A DNA stretch of 64,000 nucleotides. It comes from Epiperipatus broadwayi. Taxonomy: Eukaryota > Onychophora > Udeonychophora > Euonychophora > Peripatidae. Location of the stretch: the NCBI GenBank assembly GCA_028023455.1, contig JAQFVV010012416.1, forward strand, positions 4,445,594-4,509,593, written 5' to 3'. A program made the translations under genes and the position numbers. Positions 35,378 to 44,309 of the stretch are shown piece after piece. The notes under the pieces are model-generated. The model had not been told where the DNA came from and searched no databases. It worked only from the letters and a program-made list of their open reading frames with translations. Each line of letters opens with the position of its first letter. The stretch's first letter is position 1.

Positions 35378-35739
35378 TCATCATCAACCATCATCAATCC
35401 ACTGCAGGATGAAAGTTTCTCCAAGTTCAATCCATCTTCTCCGAATTTTAGCTTTTCTTCTCCACATCACCCCTGCACACTTTCTTATTTCATCCATCCA
35501 TCTCACATGTGGTCTCTTTCTGGGTCCTTTACAATCTCTTGGAATTCAGTTTAAGATTTCAATTGTCCATCTATTATCATCTCTTTTAGCAGTATGTCCA
35601 GCCCAACTCCACTTCAGTCTTTTAATTTTTTCAATGTCAGTAACACCTGTTTGTTCTCTTACCCTTATATTACATTTTCGATCTCTTCTTGTTACTCCCA
35701 ACATGCATCTCTCCAGACTTCTTTGAATGTCTGAAGTCT

Positions 35740-35946
35740 CTATATTGCTCTTCTATTAAGTGTCAAAGTATCAGATCCATAAGTTAGAACTGGTAAAACA
35801 CATTTATTAAAAACCTTCCTTTTCAAACACATAGACACATTTCCTTTTAGTATCAAGTTATTTCTACCAAAAGCACTCCAACCAAGTTTAATTCTATGAT
35901 TAATTCTATCCATTATGTTTTCCATCTGTATTAATAATCTGACCAA
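35740..35946 (-). pseudogene. LINE-C RT thumb/C-terminal part
   Basis: A 68-codon frame overlapping the previous one by a frameshift: INHRIKLGWSAFGR, FNKCVLPVLTYGSDTLTL, the usual RTE sequence after the palm. The remaining C-terminus to about 35400 reads in other frames (RSLERCMLGV-like near 35710, PHVRWMDEIRK-like near 35500). Confidence 0.75.
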
Positions 35947-36496
35947 GGTATTTGTAACTGTTAACTTCTTCTAACTCATCATAATCAATCTTTATTTTCA
36001 TATTTTGAAAAAATCCATTAAACATTACTTTAGTTTTTTTAACATTTATGTTTAATCCCACTTTCCTATTTTCATCTGATAATTCCTGCTGCATTTCATG
36101 CAGTTCTAAAGCATTATTTGCAAAAATAACTACATCATCTGCAAAATCTAAATGACTTAAATAATCTCCATTTACTTTCACTCCTTTAGTTTCCCATTTT
36201 AATCCACAAAATACTTCTTGCAGCACTGCTGTAAATTTTTTTTGAGATATGGAGTCACCTTGTCTTACATCCTTCTCAATGTTGAGTTTTCCAGTATCAT
36301 TATGTAATCTAATTGTTGCTGTTCCATTTTTATAAATATTCTTTAAAATATGACAATATCCTGGATCTACACCTTGATGATCCAATGCTTTAATCACTGA
36401 AGAAATGTTTATAGAATCAAATGCCTTTTCATAATCTACAAATTCAAAACATAATGGCAACTCATATTCATTTGTCCTTTCTATAACTTCTCTCAA
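35906..36496 (-). pseudogene. LINE-C RT palm, catalytic residues intact
   Basis: A 196-codon frame: motif A FEFVDYEKAFDS (D21), motif B RQGDSIS (residues 78-84, canonical RQGDxLS), motif C LDFADDVVIF (F118-D121, both aspartates kept), GLNINVKKTKVM and YKYLGQIIN. The palm core is well preserved while the rest of the element is broken, but the lack of fingers and endonuclease in the same frame makes it non-functional. Confidence 0.85.
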
Positions 36497-36790
36497 TATC
36501 AGGATATGATCTACTGTACTAAACCCACTTTTAAATCTAGCTTATTCTCTTGGTTGGTGGAAATCCAATGTTCTCTGTAGACGAGTTGTAATTATCTTGA
36601 TAAAAAATTTGTATAAAACTGATAAAAGGCTGATAGGTCTGTAATTTCTAATATCTTCTTTATCACCTTTTTAAAATATTAATATTAATACTGCATTCTT
36701 TCAATCATCTGGTACATCTTTATCATTTAGACATTTGGTATATAACTTTGCTAAAAAAAATTCTATTTCTTCACCGCTTCTTTTAATATA

Positions 36791-36988
36791 TCAATTATAT
36801 ATAATTCTATCATTACCTGGAACCTTTCCTTTCTTCATACATTTAATTGCATGTCTTATTTCTTCTTTTAAAATTCTGGGCAATTCGGAAGATGTAATAG
36901 ATATAGGAGATACTAGTTCTTTATTACTATATAATTCTTGATAAAAGTCTCTACTCATTTCATGATATAAATTTCCTACCAATACCAA
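36791..36988 (-). pseudogene. LINE-C RT N-terminal part
   Basis: A 65-codon frame with ILKEEIRHAIKCMKKGKVPG, the first RT block (xxEvxxAixxmKxGKxPGxD), ending where the fingers motif should follow. The intervening 36500-36790 shows further RT motifs in other frames, including GFS-like and RPI-type sequence. Confidence 0.75.
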
Positions 36989-37044
36989 AATGTTGTTTTA
37001 TACTCATGAGACTTCCAATCTCTTCTATAGTTTTCCTTGCTAGT

Positions 37045-37284
37045 TCAGTTATACTTTCTTATATCATTTTCAACTCTTTTCCGCACCATTTTACAAAATT
37101 CGAGATATTCAATCCTTTTTAATGCATCATTTTTGTATATCATCACATTTTTTCTTTTCTTCATAAATTCTCTAGTCTCGGCAGAAATTTTATTGGTCAA
37201 TTGCTGCTTTTTTTTACCAGCTATCTTTGTTGCAGTTTTTATAAGTGTATCAGTTATTTTCTTATTAATTTCATTCAAATCCAA
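37045..37284 (-). pseudogene. LINE-C basic linker between endonuclease and RT
   Basis: A 79-codon lysine-rich frame (KKITDTLIKTATKIAGKKKQ onward) at the position where RTE proteins carry the charged linker before the RT. Between it and the endonuclease frame (37285-37620) the sequence reads only in broken frames. Confidence 0.6.
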
Positions 37285-37620
37285 ATCATATTCAAAATCT
37301 ACTAATACTTGAAACCGATTTGTAAGTTCTAATTTAAATTCATTAGAGTGTTTTTAAAGATTAGAAATATCAACTGTAAATATTGTTTTCCTTAATAATT
37401 TTTGTCTCTCTAGTTTTGCATTAACATGTATCTTACATTTTACCAATCGATGATCACTTCCTGTGTTAAATTTATTAAGAACATTACAATCTTGAAATAT
37501 GTATTTTCTGTTAGTCAAAATATAATCCAATTCTGCTGTACCTTCATTTGGATGCTTCCATGTTCATTTCCTTTTAACATTTTTCTCAAAAAAAGAATTC
37601 ATAATACAAAGTTTTTCTTT

Positions 37621-38115
37621 TTATGCAAACTCCACAAGTCTATGACCTCTCTCATTTCTATTATTATAACAAAAATTACCTACAGCACTTTCATTTTTCA
37701 TTTGTTTACCAAATCTAGCATCAAAGTCTCCCATAACAATTTTGAAATGTTGTTTACTCTGATCAAAAGCCTTTTGTATATCCATATAAAAATCATCTAC
37801 AAATTCATCACTATGAGAACTTGTTGCAGCATAGACCTGAATTATCTGCATTTGGTATCTGCTATTAAGTTGTATAACTAGTCTTGCCACTCTGTCCGAT
37901 ACACCATCAATCTCCACAATGTTGTTTTTCAATCTTCCTTCATTTAAAAGTGATCTGCAGTTGTAAGTACCTAAATAAAAAGTCATCATCAAATGGCAGC
38001 CTGGGTTCGCAATCAGGTGATTCTTAGCACTCTCCACCTTGGGCCACCAACCGCCTTGGTTGGTGACTTTACAGCCTCCTGGGAATAAGGGCCCTGATTT
38101 ATTTTTGTCTGTCAT
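37621..38115 (-). pseudogene. LINE-C APE endonuclease region
   Basis: A 164-codon open frame. LGTYNCRSL (residues ~48-56) is the start of the APE fold, normally xxTWNVRTL. IIQVYAATSSHSDEFVDDFY (~92-111) is the VVYAPT strand, IVMGDFDARFG (~126-136) is the GDFNA catalytic motif with N to D, and NERGHRLVEFA closes the frame. The LKNNIVEI to DGVSDRVA junction skips the expected intervening ~40 residues, so an internal deletion removes the second catalytic strand. Not functional. Confidence 0.8.
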
Positions 38116-38455
38116 AATTGTATATATGTATTGGAAAAATATTTATTATTTACACAAACATTCATTTTGCCTTATCAGGCAACTAAGAAGAAAGACCATG
38201 GTGCTTCTTGATCTTAAACTCAGAGATAAAAAGTAAACTCACCACGCTGGCTAATGCGTGTTGGTGAGCAGGCCATCCATGTTCGTATATTATATGAATA
38301 ATCACACAGTAATAACAGCTGCAACGACAAGAACGTATGGAGTGGACATTAGGAAATTTGCCCTGCTCGGTTCCTTTAAGACCTCCAAGAGGAATCAAAG
38401 GGTCTCCTTTCAGTTAATAGCAAACTTCTTTCTGCAGCCATTACTACATATATAT
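38116..38455. other. Possible LINE-C 5' leader, otherwise unassigned
   Basis: Less AT-rich than its surroundings (GTGAGCAGGCCATCCATGTT near 38262, CTTTAAGACCTCCAAGAGGA near 38374) and adjacent to the LINE-C start, so it may be its 5' UTR. No homologous copy in the window to confirm this. Ends at a TA run near 38450. Confidence 0.35.
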
Positions 38456-41269
38456 ATATATAATTTAAATGAAAAAAAAAACTATCGTTCGCATGTGCAC
38501 TATAAATAGTTTTCTTCGATGTATCTAAAAATGTTATTTAATATATATATAAGTTTAAAAAGTTCATTAGTAATAAAGTTTAAAAATTATATTAATAATA
38601 AAGATATCCAAAACTGTGAATTTTGACTGTAAGGTTTCTGGCTAGAAATGGTTTTGAAAACATGTTATATTTAATCATGATATATAAATCGGTGCAATAT
38701 AATAGGGTTAAGCTTACAAGTTTCATTCTAAGCAAAAAATTTCCATTACAAAACTCAGATAATTTGTTTTATTATCATAATGCATTGTATTAAATTTTAT
38801 ATATTAATTTTTATTGGTAAATGTAATTTATTAAAATTAAAAAGTTTGAATACTATTTTTTTTTATCGATTTAAAAAATGTTCAATTTCAGACGTTCTAT
38901 ACAAATTTAACGTTATTTGATCATTTGACTATATAAATAATTTGATTCAGAATAACCTCTTGCTTATCTTTATTCTTCTCCTTCCCCTCATCCAATCATA
39001 TATATGATTTAATACCATTGTATAGTTATTAATTCACATTAAGTAGAAAATAAATCAAAACATAATATTATTAAATATTTATTCTAATCATTTTTTAAAA
39101 AATGTGTACATAAATAATAAAATGTGAGATATAAAAAATTAATGTTTTCACCAACCTCTAAAACACGAGCTGAGCGGTGATGCTAATTAAGCAGTGATAT
39201 AAGCATAAAAAAAAATTCAATAAATTTTAATTAACAAGAGATTTTTTTAACTAGATTAATTTTATCGTCTGTTTTGTTCATAACTATTCTCATAGCCTGG
39301 AGAAAGAAAAGATATTAATCTATAAATTGATTTAAAAGATATCATAAGAATGAAAATAAGTCAAAAAAATACTTAGCAGAAACAGCTGTTCAGCAACTAA
39401 AATTGATTCGTAGCAACAAGAGAGCCAACTTTTAAGGTTTCGAGAGAAGATAACAAAATGTTTGGTTAAAAAAAAATCTTTTGAAAATAAAACAAGGTTC
39501 AGTTAATTAGAATCATACCTTTTTATCAAAAGAACATTTGAATAGATCAAGTTTTCAGCATGGATATAAAAAAAAAATTAAGTTATACATACTTAAATAT
39601 TAAATTTCATTTATTCTTGCCCCAAAAATTTAAGTTACGTTACTGGAGCTAAATCGTGATAAATTATTTATTTACAAATGAAGAAATTTGCAAATTGGTA
39701 AATATTATGTTTTTATTTACTTCAAACTTATTTTAAATATTGTATTCAAATTTGGTATAGATTATTATCAATAAGATAATAATTAAAAAAACATTGCAAA
39801 ATTAAATTATTTTACATTGTCACACTTTATGTATAAACGTGTATAAATTAGTGTATTTTGAAGTTAAATGATGTAACTCTAAATTTGATGGGTACAATAA
39901 ATTAAAAGATTAAAAAAAACTACCAACTATTATCGATTACCATAAAAAAATAATCGAATACTTAATCGCTCAGGAAATCATGTGACTAATAATGATCACG
40001 TGTTATCATTTGGCCATAGTATCTGTATTGCCCAATCATTGTATTCGCTTTTGGGAACTATATACGTTGCGATTCATTTAATTAAAAACTAAACAGTAAA
40101 TAAGTGAGACCACCTCATCTCTAATTTAAATTAGTGCTGATTTAGATACTAAAATAATATATAATCTAATTACATCAAAGAAAAGTTGTGTACATATATA
40201 AACATACAATTCTATTCATCCACTAATCCATTCAACCATCTATCTGTCTATATATATAGAGAGAGCATGAATTGTTTTATACTATGAACTTTAGCGTGAT
40301 AACTTTATCTTATATTCTTAGCTACATTTATATTACATGGTTTGGTGTTCATAGCCCATGATACCTAGATAATAACACTCTATGACTAACATTTGATCAT
40401 TATTTATTGTAATTATAAGACTTCTTGGGTATTACTTTATTCAGGTGTTCACATAAAAAATTTAATCTATGAGTAGCATAATTATTGTCATTACTCAGAT
40501 GTTATAATATCCTAACTATACCCATATAAAGCAATACTCAGTTTGGTATTAAATGTTATAAATTATATTACTAAATATACACACACACATATATATAATA
40601 TTGTTATTATTATATCCTATCAAATCAAAGTTGACTTCTGGTGATCATATAAATAAAATGACAATTTCTCTAAAATAACCAAACATTTGTTTAGGTTTTA
40701 GACTGATTAATATTATATTTATTATTTAATATTATATTTATCCCCCCTCCCCCATAAAAATTATATGCTTTTTAATGAATTAGATCACCTCATGATATAA
40801 TTAAATAATTTAATTTCAATCTAGGCATTAAGAGAAAGAGTTTAGATCTAAATTGATAAAGACTACATTACAAAGTCTTCATCAGTACCAGTACTACCAT
40901 CTAAAGGCAGCAATAGTTTTCTTAATGTCCAAGATTCACATCCATAATCATTAAAACTGTTATAGCTTGAAATTGGTTTGTTCATTATTTTTTAAATATG
41001 TTCTTCTATAATATATTATGAAAAATTGTAATATTAATAGAAGAGTATGATTTTATCAGTTAAATCCTGTATCAATTTATTTTAATGTTATCTTAGATAA
41101 TCTTCTATAGTCAATTTTTTTGCAAAGTAAATTTTTTATACTCAATTCTGATCAACATTTAAATGCCATTTTTATGATGATATATTTTCAAAGCATAAAG
41201 TTGTTTCTTCATGATGTATTTAATAAATCAATACTACTATATTATAAATACTGAACTTTAAGATGTAAT
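38456..41269. other. AT-rich interval, nothing recognised
   Basis: About 2.8 kb of very AT-rich DNA. No gene, RNA or repeat family recognised; short TA and CA microsatellites near 40250 and 40580. Confidence 0.45.
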
Positions 41270-41405
41270 TAAAGGGGATTTGAACACAGACTTTCAAGAT
41301 TCCTTAAGCTATCCACTCCATCTTATATAACAAATAAACATAAACATCTCCAATATATATATTTCGTGCTGAACCAACACTCATCAGTTGGTCCAGACCA
41401 TCATA
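41270..41405 (-). mobile_element. H2 hammerhead-family element, 3' fragment
   Basis: Minus-strand fragment from GGTCTGGACC (41400) through the hammerhead to the tRNA-like 3' end GTTCAAATCCCC (about 41286-41275). It is truncated on its 5' side at a TA run (41403-41414). Best-preserved ribozyme of the family. Box-A-like GAGTGGATAGC lies about 30 nt before the box-B-like motif. Confidence 0.75.
41350..41391 (-). ncRNA. Type I hammerhead ribozyme, family H2, intact core
   Basis: Minus strand: stem I CCAA (41391-41388), CTGATGA (41387-41381), stem II GTGTT-GGTTC-AGCAC with five pairs and the canonical G-C base pair next to the core (41380-41366), GAA (41365-41363), stem III ATA-TA-TAT, cleavage A (41354, AUA triplet), stem I TTGG (41353-41350). 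Every invariant hammerhead nucleotide is present and all three stems pair. The element is only 136 bp, so the ribozyme survives as a relic. Activity is predicted, not shown. Confidence 0.82.
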
Positions 41406-41636
41406 TATATATATAATAAGTGAAATAATGCTTAAAGCTAAATGGGATAATTATGTAATTAGAAACCAACCAGTAACCACCTAAACATTCACAATAAAGA
41501 TAGTAATCAATATTTCTCACTGCTGTCAAGGCAACCTTCTCACCTTTTAATAGCAAGAATGGAAATCCACTTTTTTTAATGGTCCATTGAATATATATGG
41601 ACACTTAAAGATTGCAACTTGACCACAGAGAATAAA

Positions 41637-41945
41637 ATATTGATACAATGAAGTTTAAATAAACCTCTTTAAACATGAAATAATCATGTTCATGTAATGC
41701 AGACTAATAAATAGTCGATTATAACATTACAAACTTCTATACTTTTAAATTGCTCATGTATTGTTTAAATAATAAGTGAAATAATGCTTAAAGCTAAATG
41801 GGATAATTGTGTAATTATTTAAATAATACATGAGCAATTTAAAAGTATTGCAGTTTGTAATGTTATAATTGACTATTTATTAGTCTGCATTACATGGACA
41901 TGTTTAAAGAGGTTTATTTAAACTTCATTGTATCAATATTTCAGT
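41637..41945. repeat. Long palindrome, arms about 130 bp
   Basis: Arm 1 (41637-41774) and arm 2 (41815-41945) are inverse over AATATTGATACAATGAAGTT, TTAAATAAACCTCTTTAAAC, ATGCAGACTAATAAATAGTC and AATTGCTCATGTATT. The ~40-bp loop AAGTGAAATAATGCTTAAAG... is itself a direct repeat of 41422-41466 just outside the palindrome. Arm 1 has a short ATGAAATAATC insertion. Possibly a foldback element. Confidence 0.7.
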
Positions 41946-42110
41946 TTCGTGTTTGGGGTTTGAATTCTGCAGTGTGTTAGCAAGATAGACGAGTCTGACC
42001 GTTACAGTGTACACATTATTAATCATGACTATTTGTAAAAGTATACATATATAGACATAACATAACTATGTATGGAATAAATACATTGCCAAACTATAAC
42101 TTTTAACATT

Positions 42111-42212
42111 ATTATGAATTAGAGCAAGATACAAGATGTAATAAATTATACTCAAATCATTATTATGAATTAGAGCAAGATACAAGATGTAATAAATTAT
42201 ACTCAAATTCAG
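42111..42212. repeat. 51-bp tandem duplication
   Basis: Two consecutive, essentially identical 51-bp units begin with ATTATGAATTAGAGCAAGAT at 42111 and 42162. A recent local duplication. Confidence 0.8.
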
Positions 42213-42479
42213 AATTGTAAACTACAATAATACAAGGTCTCACAACTCTGATTTTGATCCAAATTCATCAATTAGGCAAAACTCTAAACCATTACTAGCC
42301 ACAATTCAAAATAACCATGAATTTTATTTATATTAATCTGATTTATGTGAAATATGAATAACCCATAATTATTAAATATGATGATCATTATAAGAATTAT
42401 ATTTGAATAGGAAAAGTTATAATCAATTTTATTTTTTCTTATAAACTTTACCATTAAGAAAGAAGGCAAATAATTTCAT

Positions 42480-42800
42480 AAATCAACCTAATGTGACTAC
42501 GCTAAATGTCTGGAAACCACTAATTAACTCTGCTCTTAGAAAAAGTGAAAACATCAGGAAGAACCTCATAGGTAAGTATATGAAATTTTTACTGGCCGTT
42601 ATCTTTGGTAAAATGGCTCATTTGGTTAGAGCATTACCTTAAAGCTTAATGTCCAACAATCTAAAGATCCACAATCAATTCTCATGTTACTGTTGTAACT
42701 GGTCAGGACAGCAACACCTGAAGAAGAAAGGAGAATAATACCACTTGAAACAGGGTGTATACTAACCTCTGCTATTATTAACAGTTGAATGCAGTTTTAA
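42480..42800 (+). mobile_element. PLE 3' tail with tRNA-like module and hammerhead relic
   Basis: Related to the end of PLE-1 (17940-18180): shared CCACTAATTAACTCTG / CCTCTAATTAACCTG, TTGGTTAGAGCATTACCTTA / TTAGTTAGAGTGTTTGCCTTA, GTCAGGACAGCAACACCTGA / GCCAGGCCAGTAACACCTGA and GAAAC. ATGGCTCATTTGGTTAGAGC (42611) is a good tRNA box A. AATCAATTCTC about 60 nt later is a weak box B. CTGAAGA (42720) and GAAACAGGGTGTA resemble a decayed hammerhead with an ACA/TGT stem III. Confidence 0.55.
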
Positions 42801-43600
42801 CATTTTTTTAAAAGGATTCAGTATTTAATTAGGTGATGGAGATAGTCTAACATATAAATATAATTAAAATGACATCAGCACAAACCTTTAGACAAACAAG
42901 AAGATATTATATATTTTATGAAATCCACAATTATTTATAATTTTCCTTTTACATAATTAATAAGCATATATATATAAATATACTCTCATTAGGTAGAATT
43001 TTCAGTAATTCCATTTCATATTAATTGTACAAATTGGATTAAATACACATATAACATAACTAATTATAAAATTAAAACTTACAGATCATTTAAATGAAGC
43101 AACTCATTATGAAAATAATATATATATATATCACATAAATTCTGAATTGTAAGCTATAACTGTATAAAGTTCATAGAACCAGTTGCAGAGAAATATCTAC
43201 ATCAGCTGTGCTAAATTGTTAAACATCACTAAACACAATTCAGAATAGGTTTGAACCTTGTTTGTACTCAATCTTTGTATAGATAATATATTAATATATA
43301 TTATTGGTAAAATTTATTGGGAAAAACAGGAATCGATTATAATTCCTGTCTATTTAGACTATAATTATATGTGCGAATTTATTATTTAATAATGATATGC
43401 AATCATTTTTTAATCTTTAAAGTAAAACAAAATAAAATTTGTTTAAGATAAATAAGATTCAAGTTGATTCTTATTTAATGCTTTAAGAACTTAACATAGC
43501 TAGGGTAGTGAAAAGACCTTCTTTAAATCTAATCCTGTGAATCTTATCTTGTTATAATATTACAATTCTGAATTTGGGCTGTTATATAACACATTATTTC
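42801..43600. other. AT-rich interval, nothing recognised
   Basis: No recognised element; 43140-43250 weakly resembles 42205-42310 in direct orientation (GAATTGTAA-CTA and ACACAATTCA-AATA blocks). Confidence 0.35.
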
Positions 43601-43604
43601 TTAA

Positions 43605-43815
43605 TAAGAATACCAAACTCTTCATGCAGTACTTTCACCAAGTGCAACCCTTTGTAATCAATGGATGCTGGAAGTTTCATGCATAAAATCCCTATCCTGC
43701 ATCCACTGATGACAAAGCTTGAACTTGGTGGCACTACATATGGAGAGTTTAGTACTCTTATTAACAACATGTGTAAGCATATGAAATGATAATCACGTGA
43801 TGTTTTGATGGTTTT
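43605..43815. mobile_element. H1 hammerhead-family relic, inverted half-units
   Basis: The left arm AAACTCTTCATGCAGTA, TAATCAATGGATGCTGG and GCATAAAATCCCTATC (minus-orientation H1) is joined directly to a plus-orientation piece CACTGATGACAAAGC and GGCACTACATATGGAGAGTTT. It continues to GATAATCACGTGATG. Strongly diverged and internally deleted; the ribozyme core is incomplete. Confidence 0.6.
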
Positions 43816-44309
43816 ATATTATTTTTTTATTTTCACACTGAGCTAATACAGGATGCCTAATTTCTTTTATTCATAATAATAATATATATGCTTATGTAAT
43901 ACTGATCAGATGTATTATTAGACATACCTACTTTTATCTAATTATTTATATTATATAAATAATCAAACTGTATCCTTACACCGCTCAGGTGAGTCACTTG
44001 TTCCAAGCCTACGACCTTAGAGGTCGTATGCTTAAAAATATCTGCATTTTATAAAACTATGTATAATAATCAAGGTATCTTTTTTTAAAAAAATGTTTTT
44101 AAATATATTTTACTTCTATAGAAAATTTATGTTAGAAATCAAATTGATGGACTTAGAAAATACTGTAAAAATTAGTTTTTCCAAAAATAAGAATTTTGAA
44201 AACAGCTGCATAATTATATAATATTTTGTTGATTTATCAACAAGTAAATTTAAAATTTATTACTCGTAAATTTTCATATTTTAAAGATGTTTTATACTGA
44301 TTTATTTGC
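43816..44309. other. AT-rich interval, nothing recognised
   Basis: A short GC-richer patch near 43980-44030 (CTACGACCTTAGAGGTCGTA is a perfect small palindrome at 44009) but no gene. Confidence 0.4.

Larger units (their letters stand above)
35378..38115 (-). mobile_element. LINE-C: RTE-type LINE, nearly full length, inactivated
   Basis: On the minus strand the order is a leader GPLFPGGCKVTNQGGWW, APE endonuclease, basic linker, RT, and a C-terminal region with LPVLTYGSDTLTL, ending in a short 3' UTR with CATCATCAACCATCATC repeats (35377-35397). Endonuclease plus RT in one ORF without ORF1 or RNase H, with this C-terminus and simple-repeat tail, identifies the RTE clade. Frameshifts or stops near 37620, 37290, 37040, 36790, 36500 and 35930 inactivate it. 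A second 3' fragment is at 31385-31735. The 5' leader may extend into 38120-38450. Confidence 0.85.

Noticed and set aside
37426-37881. Plus-strand 151-codon frame
   Set aside because: It overlaps the LINE-C endonuclease region on the opposite strand, and its F/I/K/S-rich residues are those expected from antisense AT-rich coding DNA.
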